NCBI GenBank assembly: GCA_963700105.1
Contig: CAVOWL010000004.1
Span: 1,054,001-1,118,000 of the forward strand
DNA from: CAVUWL01 sp963700105
Lineage (GTDB): Bacteria; Actinomycetota; Thermoleophilia; Solirubrobacterales; 70-9
Direction: 5' to 3'
Length of the DNA stretch: 64,000 nucleotides
A model generated the notes under the pieces. The model worked only from the letters and a program-made list of their open reading frames with translations. It searched no databases and was not told the DNA's origin. Within the stretch, counting starts at the first letter, position 1. Each line of letters starts with the position of its first letter. Positions 8,368 through 16,663 of the stretch are shown here, in pieces. Made by a program: the position numbers and the translations under genes.

Positions 8368-9218
8368 TCAAGAACCTGACCGGGCAGGGATTCAGCGGGC
8401 GAGAGGCATGCCGCGCGCTCGGGGTCAACCGCAGCAGCTACACCCACTGGCGCAAGCGACCGCCCAACCAGCGCGAGCTGAGGCGGGCGTGGCTCGTCCC
8501 CTTGGTGGCAAAGATCCACACCGACTCCTTCGGGACCTACGGTTACGTCCGAGTCACAGCGGAGCTGCGGCTTGGCCACGGCGTAATCGCCAACCGCAAG
8601 CTTGTCTACTCAATCATGCGCGAGCAGGGTTTAAAGGGCTTGCCAAAGCCGCCGACGGGCAAGCGAGGTCCGACTGGAACGTTCGTGGCAGCCGACCTCG
8701 TCTGCCGGGATTTCTCAGGGGAGGGCCCCAACAAGCTCTGGGTTACCGACATCACCGAGCATCCCAGCAGAGAGGGCAAAGTCTTCTGCTGTGCGGTGCT
8801 CGATGCCTTCAGCCGCAGGGTCGTCGGCTGGTCGATCGACTCAACTCAGACGGCCGCCCTGGTGACCAACGCACTCGGGATGGCGATCGCAGGCCGCGAC
8901 CCTGATCGCACCGTGATCCATAGCGATCGCGGCACCCAATTCACGTCCTGGGCCTTCACCCAGCGCGTCAAGGAGGCGGAGCTGATGCCGTCCGTCGGGC
9001 GCACGGGGACCGCCCTCGACAACGCGATGATGGAGTCTTTCTGGGGCCGGATGCAAGTTGAGCTGCTCAACCGCCGACGCTGGAGGACAAGAGTCGAGCT
9101 CGCCAACGCGATCTTCGAATACATCGAGTCCTTCCACAACAACCGCCGGCGCCACAGCTCGCTCAATATGCTCACACCATTGGAGTTTGAGGAGCTCCAT
9201 CAGAAAAAATCCAGCTAG
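8364..9218 (+). CDS. IS3-family transposase OrfB (DDE integrase core)
   Basis: 284 residues. An N-terminal HTH_21-like region (SFGTYGYVRVTAELR) precedes an rve-type catalytic core. All three catalytic acids are visible: Asp in LWVTDIT, Asp in VIHSDRGTQF, and Glu in NAMMESFWGRM. The C-terminal signature YIESFHNNRRRHSSLNMLTP is typical of IS150/IS3 subgroups. No disruption is present, so the element may still be active. Overlaps orfA by 4 bp. Confidence 0.92.
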   Translation: MIKNLTGQGFSGREACRALGVNRSSYTHWRKRPPNQRELRRAWLVPLVAKIHTDSFGTYGYVRVTAELRLGHGVIANRKLVYSIMREQGLKGLPKPPTGKRGPTGTFVAADLVCRDFSGEGPNKLWVTDITEHPSREGKVFCCAVLDAFSRRVVGWSIDSTQTAALVTNALGMAIAGRDPDRTVIHSDRGTQFTSWAFTQRVKEAELMPSVGRTGTALDNAMMESFWGRMQVELLNRRRWRTRVELANAIFEYIESFHNNRRRHSSLNMLTPLEFEELHQKKSS

Positions 9219-9449
9219 CTGGATTCTCATTCGGAGTGGCCGGGGCCAGGGGTTTGATCAGTCGGACCGATTTCAGGGGTGCAGGCCACTCGGGCCGACT
9301 CGGTGGCAACGCGGCCGCAATCCTACGAAACGCCTGAATACCCGTCGAGGCCTTTCCGAATGCGAAACGCTTACTGTGAGCTTTTGCAGCGGTAATTTGA
9401 CCAGATCCCCCGAGCCTTGGGTCGAGGATAACTTGAGCAAACAGGGAGC

Positions 9450-10199
9450 TCACCTCAGGTAGATCCTGATCAGCTGATCGCCGACTAGCATACCCGTTAC
9501 GCCACCCAATGCAAGGAAGGGACCAAAGGGAATCGCCATCTTGCGCGCGTTAGCGCCGTGGCGCGCCATAAGCGCTAAACCAATGATACTGCCGGCAATT
9601 AGAGCAACGAGAATCGCAGGTCCAACCGCCTTGCCAAGAAACAATCCCATCACCGCCGTTAGCTTGACGTCTCCCAGACCCATTCCAGCCGGATAGGCAA
9701 GAACAACAAGGAATAGAACCCCGCCAGCGATCCCGGCAGCGATGATCCTTTCAGGCATCCCCGCTGGATCAGATGAAAGAGCCAACACCACACAAAGGAC
9801 CGCACCAACAGTCAAGATCTTGTTGGGAATTAGGCGGCGTTCCAGGTCGGTAAGTGTGACCGCGGCGAGCATAGTGACAAAGACCAGGTCAATGGCAATT
9901 GCGGCTGGGGGGTCGTGCCAATGGACGGCAACGGTGATCGCGAACAACGCTCCCACAATCGCCTCAGTCAGTGGATAGCGCCTAGAAATAGGTGAGCCGC
10001 AGCAACGCGCATTGCCCCTTAAAATGATCCAAGAAAGAACGGGGATATTGTCGTATGCGGCAATTTGAGCGTCGCATACCGGACATCGAGATCGCGGCCC
10101 CACGATCGAAATTCCCCGCGGCACCCGATGGGCGACTGCGGTCGCGAAGCTTCCGGCTACAAGCCCACCGATAAACGCGATTAGGACGACGCCCGTCAT
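9450..10199 (-). CDS. pilD: Prepilin peptidase / N-methyltransferase
   Basis: 249 residues from the ATG at 10199; a TTG one codon upstream is less likely. It is a polytopic membrane aspartyl protease (A24) that cleaves prepilins after Gly and methylates the new N-terminus. Catalytic aspartates sit in LTDLERRLIP and GLGDVKL. The N-terminal zinc loop has one normal CxxC (RCPVCDAQ), but the second pair is ARCCGSPIS, where the family has C-x-x-C-G, so the first Cys is shifted by two positions. GSFATAVAHRVPRG is a good match to the N-terminal signature. It is the only such enzyme in the window and sits between the two pilin genes. Confidence 0.9.
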   Translation of the reverse strand: MTGVVLIAFIGGLVAGSFATAVAHRVPRGISIVGPRSRCPVCDAQIAAYDNIPVLSWIILRGNARCCGSPISRRYPLTEAIVGALFAITVAVHWHDPPAAIAIDLVFVTMLAAVTLTDLERRLIPNKILTVGAVLCVVLALSSDPAGMPERIIAAGIAGGVLFLVVLAYPAGMGLGDVKLTAVMGLFLGKAVGPAILVALIAGSIIGLALMARHGANARKMAIPFGPFLALGGVTGMLVGDQLIRIYLR

Positions 10200-10717
10200 C
10201 AAATGGAGTTCTACCGGAGAGCCCGGCGGTCCTGTAGACAGGGCGCTCGGCTAGGTATCAATCGACCCGGGGAACGCCCAAATCTCACGCCTGCGGACAT
10301 CGTCATCCTCGCTCGGATTGCTAGATCGCTTTCGCCTACGGAAGCCATGGTGACACCCAGCACAATTCGGAAGCCCGAGCGCGGGATTGGCTTAATCAGT
10401 CAGAAGATTGCGCAATCAACCGAGTGCGCAACATCTCCCAACAGCACGCCGAGGCGCAGCCCTAAGCTCGCGTTGCAGGTCTGGCGGCTTCCCGCAGGAG
10501 CAGAGCGTACGGCAAGATGATGCTTCACCAGCATCCCCGCCATGTGAGCAGGAAGGGGTTCGAGCACGGCGGGACTTTTGTGCTTTCCAGGCCGATCTAC
10601 TGGGGGCTGATGGGCCGCATCCGACACGCCAGAGCAAGACCAGGGGCGGGCACAAGGCCCGCCCCTGGTAGCTCACGCTTTGCCGATTGAGGTCAAAGCG
10701 ACTATTGCTAGGTCCAA
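10200..10717. other. Intergenic region between pilD and pilA2
   Basis: 518 bp with no convincing gene. Short open frames on the plus strand lack ribosome binding sites and resemble no known protein. It contains the strong hairpin at 10639-10669 and presumably the pilD promoter. Confidence 0.5.
10639..10669 (-). terminator. Strong hairpin terminator after pilA2
   Basis: Arms ACCAGGGGCGGGC (10639-10651) and GCCCGCCCCTGGT (10657-10669) are perfectly complementary over 13 bp, with loop ACAAG. It starts about 49 bp past the pilA2 stop in the direction of transcription. There is no U-tract, so termination may be of the U-less type or Rho-assisted. Confidence 0.7.
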
Positions 10718-11173
10718 CTAGCCGTTGGCCCACCCTCCGGTCGGACACCCGCCCTTGCCTTCTGTGGTGCAGGGGTAGGTGGTTACGCCCCCGACGTTTT
10801 TAATCGCGAACACATTTCCGGTGCTCGATTTGGTCGAAACTTCGAATTCGTTCGCCGAAACGGTGCCAACTTTGAGTTCGGTGGCGCTTTTCAGCGTTGG
10901 TTCGATCGTTTCAAGTGCCGCTGGGGTAGCACCAACGAAGCTGCCGTTGTGTTCGGTTGAGTACGTCTCAATCGCCACCTCGGCATCGTTGGTATATGAC
11001 TTCGCCCTCGCGTCACCGGCCTTTTCGCGCTGATTGAAGAACGCTGGCAACGCGATTGCCGCCAGGATTCCCATGATCAGCATTACGACGAGGAGCTCAA
11101 TCAGCGTGAAGCCGGCCTCACCCTCGCCCTTGAGCCGAGCACTAATCTTGGCTCGGAGTGTCTGGAGAAACAT
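10718..11173 (-). CDS. pilA: Major type IV pilin, copy 2 (inverted paralogue)
   Basis: 151 residues, same length as copy 1. The ATG at 11173 follows GGAGGT. The leader differs slightly (MFLQTLRAKISARLKGEGE) but the prepilin signature and the first 70 mature residues are almost unchanged. Differences cluster in the middle (residues about 80-120: Q/E, S/N, AAELEKLE versus PAALETIE, KAT versus TVS). The C-terminal Cys loop is identical. The DNA is also very similar. It is transcribed toward pilD, downstream of pilC but separated from it by 620 bp with its own leader. Confidence 0.93.
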   Translation of the reverse strand: MFLQTLRAKISARLKGEGEAGFTLIELLVVMLIMGILAAIALPAFFNQREKAGDARAKSYTNDAEVAIETYSTEHNGSFVGATPAALETIEPTLKSATELKVGTVSANEFEVSTKSSTGNVFAIKNVGGVTTYPCTTEGKGGCPTGGWANG

Positions 11174-11793
11174 TAGGTACCTCCAATGGTCCTATCGTTT
11201 GCGCCAGAGCCCCGTCGCGTAATGCCACGTGGTGTCCGTTGACCCCGGTGGTAGCCATCCGGGCTACCCGCTGGGGTGCTCGGATGGCTTGGCACTCCTA
11301 CCTTGCGGAAGGTTTGCCTCTTGAACCAGGGCGCTGGCAGATTCATTACAACCAAGTCATCGACCGTCGAATCGCCGTCTTTAGCGCCTTTTCCCCATTT
11401 TTTAAAACTGACCGACTTTTCCCCGTGGTAGCAGCGAGAAATCGAGTTCTTGCACCCTAAAATTGTGAATATCCAAAACCGATGAAACCCAACCGCCTAG
11501 ACGCCATATGAACGTCCATTCTTGGTGAGCTGCCAGACGAGCGCTCCCGGCAATAGGGCCTTCGTCAATCGGCGCAAACCGCACAGCATTCAGGAATCCC
11601 GGGTAAATTTGCCGCTCGCTTGTCCTTTGTTTGGCGCTCTGTGAGCCAGAGGTGGGCCTCTGAAGGACAATTGGTCCGTTGGGCGGCAGCGAACAGTTCA
11701 ACCGTAGTGTCGCGGTAAATGCCCCAGGTCGGCGCCGCCGGATTGGCTCGATCGCCCGTAGGCAACGACCAGGGTAAACCCAGGCAGTTGTGA
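11174..11793. other. Long leader/intergenic region between pilC and pilA2
   Basis: 620 bp with no convincing gene on either strand. It holds the pilA2 ribosome binding site, the inverted repeat at 11253-11289, and AT-rich patches. It probably contains the pilA2 promoter. Confidence 0.5.
11253..11289 (-). promoter_or_regulatory. Inverted repeat in pilA2 leader
   Basis: AGCCATCCG (11253-11261) pairs perfectly with CGGATGGCT (11281-11289) over 9 bp. An alternative internal pair GGTAGCC/GGCTACC competes for the same bases, so two mutually exclusive hairpins are possible. It lies 80-116 bp upstream of the pilA2 start. A leader control element or a pilC terminator are both possible. Confidence 0.35.
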
Positions 11794-13041
11794 TCAACGA
11801 ATATGTTCGTAAATACTAAACAGCGGCAGATACATCGAGATTACGATGAAACCGACGACGCCGCCGACGAAGACGATCATCAGCGGCTCGATCAGCGAAG
11901 TAAGGCCCTTGACCTTGGCATCGACCTCGGCCTCGTAGAAGTCGGCGATTTTACTCAGCATGTGCTCCAGTTGACCGCTCTCCTCGCCCACTGAGACCAT
12001 GTGGCCAACCATTGGCGGAAAGATCGGATTGCGCTCGATCGGATCGGCAACCGAGCCGCCGCGTTTCACCGAGTCATAGACGTCCTCCATTGAACGCTCG
12101 ACGACGACGTTGCCGGCCGTATCCCCAGTGAGTTTGATCGACTGCAGCATCGGCACACCCGAGGACACGGAGCCCGCAAAGGTCCGCGACCAACGCGCAA
12201 GAGCGATCTTTTGGATTACGTCTCCAAGTTTAAATGGCAGCTTCAATTTGAATTTGTCCCACATCTCGTGGCCGCGATCGGTCTTCTTCCATCTGATGAA
12301 GAAGAAAACAGAGAGAACCAGAGTGGGAATGATCACGTACCAGTAGCCAATGAGTGCATTAGAAACGCCAACGCAGATCTGAGTCGGAACCGGCAGTTCT
12401 GCAGCTTCACCCGGGTGTTCGGCGGCAAGTTCCTTAAAGATCTTGACGAAAACCGGGATTACAAAGACGGTGATTGCGACCAAGACGATCAAGGCAAAGC
12501 CAAACACTATGGTGGGGTAGATCATCGCGGATTTAACCTGACGGCGTAGGGCATCGGATTTCTCGACCTGAAAGGCAACCCGCTCCAGGGCCTCTTCCAA
12601 TCGTCCAGACTGCTCGCCTGCGCGCACCATCGCCCGAAACAGGCGGTCGAAGACCTTTGGATAGCGCTCCATCGCCTGCCATAAAGAGCTACCCGCCTCA
12701 ACGTCCTCCCGCAGGCCGGCGACTGCTTCGCGAATCATCTCGTCTTGAGTTTGGTCCTGAAGAGTCTGCAGGGTACGCAGCATCGGCATCCCGGAGGCAA
12801 CGAGGGTGGCAAATTGCCGCGAGAAGATCGCGAGTTCCCGCATATCCACGCCTTGCCAGCGTTTAAATAGGTCCTCGATCTTGAATGCCTCGTGCTTCTC
12901 AGAGACATCCAGAACGATCAGCCCGCGCTGTCGAAGCTGATCGGAGACGTGGGCCTTTGATTCGGCCACTAGTTCCCCGGTCGAGGCGACGCCGGAGAGA
13001 TCCATAGCGCGAAAGGCAAATGTACTGGCGCCGTTAGCCAT
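11794..13041 (-). CDS. pilC: Type IV pilus platform protein PilC (GspF family)
   Basis: 415 residues, full family length. Two T2SSF domains are visible: residues about 70-195 (FSRQFATLVASGMPMLRTL) and 275-400 (RTFAGSVSSGVPMLQSI). Three membrane helices are near 170-190, 220-245 and 380-405. The conserved GEESGQLEHML and AGEQSGRLEEAL motifs are present. This inner-membrane protein couples the PilB/PilT ATPases to the pilin pool. Six bases separate it from pilT upstream, so pilT2-trx-pilB-pilT-pilC form one minus-strand operon. Confidence 0.94.
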   Translation of the reverse strand: MANGASTFAFRAMDLSGVASTGELVAESKAHVSDQLRQRGLIVLDVSEKHEAFKIEDLFKRWQGVDMRELAIFSRQFATLVASGMPMLRTLQTLQDQTQDEMIREAVAGLREDVEAGSSLWQAMERYPKVFDRLFRAMVRAGEQSGRLEEALERVAFQVEKSDALRRQVKSAMIYPTIVFGFALIVLVAITVFVIPVFVKIFKELAAEHPGEAAELPVPTQICVGVSNALIGYWYVIIPTLVLSVFFFIRWKKTDRGHEMWDKFKLKLPFKLGDVIQKIALARWSRTFAGSVSSGVPMLQSIKLTGDTAGNVVVERSMEDVYDSVKRGGSVADPIERNPIFPPMVGHMVSVGEESGQLEHMLSKIADFYEAEVDAKVKGLTSLIEPLMIVFVGGVVGFIVISMYLPLFSIYEHIR

Positions 13042-13047
13042 ATCTGC

Positions 13048-14205
13048 CTAACCCCCCGTCGTGTAGACGGGCGCCACCGGGGGCGGCGGTGCATTTTCTC
13101 CAACCAGGCCGTTGCCGGGCATCGGGCTCTCGGCGCCAATCAGCAATCGCCTCAACTCCTCGGGAACGGATGCACGCTGCTCGGCGAGCTCGCGCGTGAT
13201 CCTCCCGGCGCGGACCAGGCGGGCGAGGTCAGCGTCCATTGTCTGCATCCCAACCGCACCGGAGGTCTGAATCGCAGCGTAAATCTGATGGGTTTTGCCC
13301 TCCCTGATCAGGTTGCGGACAGCCGGGGTTGGGATCAACACCTCACAGGCCACGACCCTACCCCTGCCGTCGGCAGTCGGCAACAGTTGTTGGGTGACAA
13401 TCCCCTGCAATGCGATCGATAGCTGGGTTCGCACCTGGTCCTGCTGGGAGGGTGGAAAGACGTCGATGATGCGGTCCACCGTTTGTGCGGTGGACTGGGT
13501 GTGAAGGGTGGCGAAAACCAGGTGGCCGGTCTCTGCAGCCGTCAGCGCCGTGGAGATCGTCTCGAGGTCTCGCATCTCGCCGACCAAAATAACGTCGGGG
13601 TCCTCGCGAAGCGCCGCGCGCAGCCCGAGGGCGAAGTCCGGCGCATCGGAGCCGATCTCGCGCTGGTTGACGATGGAGCGTTTGTGGGCGTGAAGAAACT
13701 CGATCGGATCCTCGATCGTGAGGATGTGATCCTGATTCCCAGCATTGATCACGTCAATCATCGCCGCCAGGGTCGTCGACTTGCCCGAACCGGTCGGACC
13801 CGTGACGAGAACGAAACCCCGTGGTTTATTGGTCAGCTCACGCAACACCTGCGGCACGCCAAGGGTGTCGAGACCAGGGATGTCCTGCGGCACAAGACGA
13901 AAGGCGGCGCTCACTGACCCGCGCTGAAAAAAGCAGTTAACGCGAAAGCGGGCGACTCCTGGTATTGCGTAGGCAAAATCGAGCTGCTTGTTGTTCTCGA
14001 ACCGTTTGCGCTGCTCATCGTTGAGGATGCCGTAGATGACCTCGCGGGTCTCCTGCCCACCCAGCACAGGGAATCCCTCCATGGGGACGATTTTGCCCTT
14101 GTCGCGGATAGCCGGAGGAAATCCGGCAGTCAGGTGAACGTCAGAAGCCCGCGCCTCCACCATCTGGCGCAGCACCTCGGCGAAATCAAAGTCAGGCTGT
14201 GACAC
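13048..14205 (-). CDS. pilT: Twitching motility ATPase PilT
   Basis: 385 residues from the GTG at 14205, chosen because GAGGAGGT lies 5 bp upstream and the protein then begins SQPDFDFAEVLRQMVE, as PilT proteins do. Longer forms would run deep into pilB. Walker A is GPTGSGKST, Walker B DPDVILVGEMRD, and the His box GHLVFATLHTQS. Family knowledge: a hexameric retraction ATPase that disassembles the fibre. It overlaps pilB by 14 bp. The C-terminal tail (about 30 residues, Pro-rich) is an extension. Confidence 0.93.
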   Translation of the reverse strand: MSQPDFDFAEVLRQMVEARASDVHLTAGFPPAIRDKGKIVPMEGFPVLGGQETREVIYGILNDEQRKRFENNKQLDFAYAIPGVARFRVNCFFQRGSVSAAFRLVPQDIPGLDTLGVPQVLRELTNKPRGFVLVTGPTGSGKSTTLAAMIDVINAGNQDHILTIEDPIEFLHAHKRSIVNQREIGSDAPDFALGLRAALREDPDVILVGEMRDLETISTALTAAETGHLVFATLHTQSTAQTVDRIIDVFPPSQQDQVRTQLSIALQGIVTQQLLPTADGRGRVVACEVLIPTPAVRNLIREGKTHQIYAAIQTSGAVGMQTMDADLARLVRAGRITRELAEQRASVPEELRRLLIGAESPMPGNGLVGENAPPPPVAPVYTTGG

Positions 14206-16015
14206 GGAGTACCTCCTCGAGACTCGTCGTTCCGACGCGCACCTTGATGATCCCGTCCTCGCGCAGGGTGAGCATCCCCTCCTGGCGTGCAACGGCGGCA
14301 ATATCGGGCTCCGACGAACGGGTCACAGTCATCTCTTTCAGCCTCTCGCTGAGGCTCATTACCGAGTAGACACCGACCCGTCCGCGGTAGCCGTCGTGCC
14401 CGCAGCGCGCGCATCCAACGGGCTCATAGGCCTCGATGTCCGCCGCGACGCCGATCCCCGCCTCCAACAATGCAGCAGCGGGAATAATCGCCCGCCTCTT
14501 GCAGTGGGGACAGAGCTTGCGGGCCAAGCGCTGGGCAACGACGCAGTCAACGGCAGAGGCGGTTAGAAACGTCTCAATCCCCATCTCAGTCAGCCTTGCG
14601 ATTGCTCCGGGAGCGTCGTTGGTATGCAGGGTGCTGAGCATCATGTGGCCGGTGAGTGCCGCCTCGATTGCGATCCGCGCTGTCTCGGCGTCGCGGATCT
14701 CACCAACCATCACAACGTCGGGGTCAGCGCGAAGTATTGACCGCAGCCCCGTGGCGAAATCAAGGCCGGCTTTACGATTAACGTTGATTTGGTTGATGCC
14801 GTCGATTCTGTACTCGACAGGGTCCTCGATCGTGATGATCTTTCTCTCGACCTGATTCAGGGCCTGTAGTGCCGCGTAGAGCGTTGTCGACTTGCCCGAA
14901 CCGGTTGGGCCTGTCACCAACACCGCACCGTAAGCACGAGCAAAGGCATCCTCAAAGCGCGCCCGGGCGGATCCGTCCATGCCAAGATCGTCGAGTGAAC
15001 GCTGTGCATTTCCTTCGTCGAGGATGCGGATCGTTGCGCCCTCGCCCCGCTGGGTCGGCAATGTCGTGATTCGTAAATCGATCCGGCGCTCCTCTACCGA
15101 GATGCTGACCCGGCCGTCTTGGGGAACCCGCTTCTCGGCTATATCTAACTCGCTCATGATCTTTAGTCGCGAAATGACCGCACTGATCATCCGTTTCGGT
15201 ACGTGCGCAGCCTCCTTCAGAACACCGTCGACCCGGAAGCGGATCCGCAGCTCCGACTGAGACGGCTCCAGGTGGATGTCGGAGGCACCCTCCCCAACCG
15301 CCTGGGCGAGGATGCTGTAAACGAGCTTGATCACCGGGGCATCTGTAGCGTCGGCCTGCAAATCCCCGACCTCGGCAAGGTCGTGCCCGCCGTCCCCCTC
15401 GTCGCGACCCTCCTCCTCCTCTTCCTCGAGGATCGCCTCGGCAGCGGCGCTTTGTAGGGTGCCCAACCGGGCGAGCAGGGCCTCGACATCCTCTTCAGCA
15501 GCGACCGCAATGCGACAGTCAAGGCCGGTCGCTATCTGGATGTCCTCAACGGCCAGCACGTTTGCCGGGTCGGCGGCTGCAACAAGAAGCGTCTGCTGAT
15601 CGGCGTAGCCGACCGGTACGGCTTTATAGCGGCGGGCCATGGTGACCGGGAAAAGTGCAGCCGCTCCGACGTCCACTGAGTAGACCGAGAGGTCTAAGTG
15701 GTCGAGTCCGTAACGCTCAGCTATTGCCCGGGAGAGTTGGTCGCTGTTAATCGCACCCTGCTCAAGTAGCAGTGCCTCGGGCGCTCGTCCAGCCGTGCGA
15801 GCCGCCTCGATCGCAGCTTCAACCCTCTCGAGAGTGGCGTAGCCAAGTTCGACCAAGACATCTGTAGTAAACCCGCGCGAATGGCCGCGGTTCACTGGGG
15901 GTGTGAGGCCGGGCGTATCGTCTTCCTCAGGGCCCATGAGCGCAGGTGCGGTTGAGTCGCCGCTGTCTACGACGGGGCGGAGGTGGCTCGGAAACTGGGC
16001 ACCCTGGTAGCTCAT
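14192..16015 (-). CDS. pilB: Type IV pilus extension ATPase PilB
   Basis: 607 residues. The N-terminal MshEN/GspE-N domain is at about residues 47-185 (TTDVLVELGYATLERVEAAI, then APEALLLEQGAINSDQL). In both halves the R-L-G of the c-di-GMP-binding consensus is replaced, so binding is uncertain. The C-terminal ATPase has Walker A GPTGSGKSTTL (about 368), Walker B DPDVVMVGEIRD, His box GHMMLSTLHTND, and the four-Cys zinc site CPHC...CARC characteristic of PilB/GspE. An acidic stretch (EEEEEEGRDEGDGG) links the domains. Drives fibre extension. Its N-domain has a paralogue in the 955-residue protein at 21902-24769. Confidence 0.95.
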   Translation of the reverse strand: MSYQGAQFPSHLRPVVDSGDSTAPALMGPEEDDTPGLTPPVNRGHSRGFTTDVLVELGYATLERVEAAIEAARTAGRAPEALLLEQGAINSDQLSRAIAERYGLDHLDLSVYSVDVGAAALFPVTMARRYKAVPVGYADQQTLLVAAADPANVLAVEDIQIATGLDCRIAVAAEEDVEALLARLGTLQSAAAEAILEEEEEEGRDEGDGGHDLAEVGDLQADATDAPVIKLVYSILAQAVGEGASDIHLEPSQSELRIRFRVDGVLKEAAHVPKRMISAVISRLKIMSELDIAEKRVPQDGRVSISVEERRIDLRITTLPTQRGEGATIRILDEGNAQRSLDDLGMDGSARARFEDAFARAYGAVLVTGPTGSGKSTTLYAALQALNQVERKIITIEDPVEYRIDGINQINVNRKAGLDFATGLRSILRADPDVVMVGEIRDAETARIAIEAALTGHMMLSTLHTNDAPGAIARLTEMGIETFLTASAVDCVVAQRLARKLCPHCKRRAIIPAAALLEAGIGVAADIEAYEPVGCARCGHDGYRGRVGVYSVMSLSERLKEMTVTRSSEPDIAAVARQEGMLTLREDGIIKVRVGTTSLEEVLRVTA

Positions 16016-16024
16016 TCGACCAGA

Positions 16025-16663
16025 TCAATTCGGGTGGTAGGGGACTTCGGGACCCTTGTACGAGGCATCTCTCACCGCCTGCACAACGCTCTGCGCGGTC
16101 TGAAATCCGTAGCTAACCGACGCCTGGGGGGTGCCGCCGCTGAGTCGACGCGGGCGCACGACGACGAGCGCCGGCACCTGATCGACTTCGACGCCAACCG
16201 TCACCGCGGTATAGCGGGCGATCTGCTTGGCGGGGATCACGAATACGGCGCGCTCCGGAAGCGCCTTTAGCTTTTGAACTGCCTGCTTGACGATCCGATC
16301 GTCGATGCCGCCCGGATGAATCACAAGCAACACAACAGTTTTTTCTGCCTTGTAGGCAGCAGCAACCGCGGCAGGCACCGCCGGGGCAGGGACTGAGATC
16401 GGGAGCGCGCTTGTCGAAGCTTCACTGGTTCCAACGGCGTCCGTGGTGGATCCGCTGGGAGTTGTGGCGGCCGAAGTTGCGGCGGTCGATGCTTCTCCGC
16501 CAGCGGCGGAGCTGCTCGCTGCGGCCGTCGTAGAAGTCGCTGCCGCCGAACCTGCGCTGCTTTCACCCCCCCCTCCTTTGAGCAGGAAGAACGCTACCCC
16601 CGCAATCAGGAGCAAGACCAGGCCGACCTGGGCGATCGGGTTGCTGTTTAGCTTCTCCCTCAT
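16025..16663 (-). CDS. Membrane-anchored thioredoxin-fold-like pilus-operon protein
   Basis: 212 residues: one membrane helix (residues about 11-28, IAQVGLVLLLIAGVAFFLL), an Ala/Ser/Thr-rich linker, and a C-terminal alpha/beta domain (about 105-205) whose order KTVVLLVIHPGG...VDQVPALVVVRPRR resembles a thioredoxin fold, with the cis-Pro-like VPALV. There is no CxxC, so redox activity is not expected. It overlaps the upstream pilT paralogue by ATGA and lies 9 bp before pilB. It may be an envelope adaptor of the pilus ATPase complex; the function is unknown. Confidence 0.6.
   Translation of the reverse strand: MREKLNSNPIAQVGLVLLLIAGVAFFLLKGGGGESSAGSAAATSTTAAASSSAAGGEASTAATSAATTPSGSTTDAVGTSEASTSALPISVPAPAVPAAVAAAYKAEKTVVLLVIHPGGIDDRIVKQAVQKLKALPERAVFVIPAKQIARYTAVTVGVEVDQVPALVVVRPRRLSGGTPQASVSYGFQTAQSVVQAVRDASYKGPEVPYHPN

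Larger units (their letters stand above)
8006..9260 (+). mobile_element. IS3-family insertion sequence, complete
   Basis: 1255 bp. The left end TGATCTAACCCC and the right end (read inward on the minus strand) TGATCAAACCCC match at 11 of 12 positions, and the similarity continues inward with gaps (GGCCAC, ATGAGA, TCCAGC). The ends are the TG...CA type usual for IS3. Inside are orfA and orfB with the DDE transposase. No target-site duplication is evident in the 3-5 bases outside each end (AGG left, GTC right). Confidence 0.85.

Noticed and set aside
10203..10520. Small plus-strand open frame between pilD and pilA2
   Set aside because: No ribosome binding site and no protein-like composition; likely chance.
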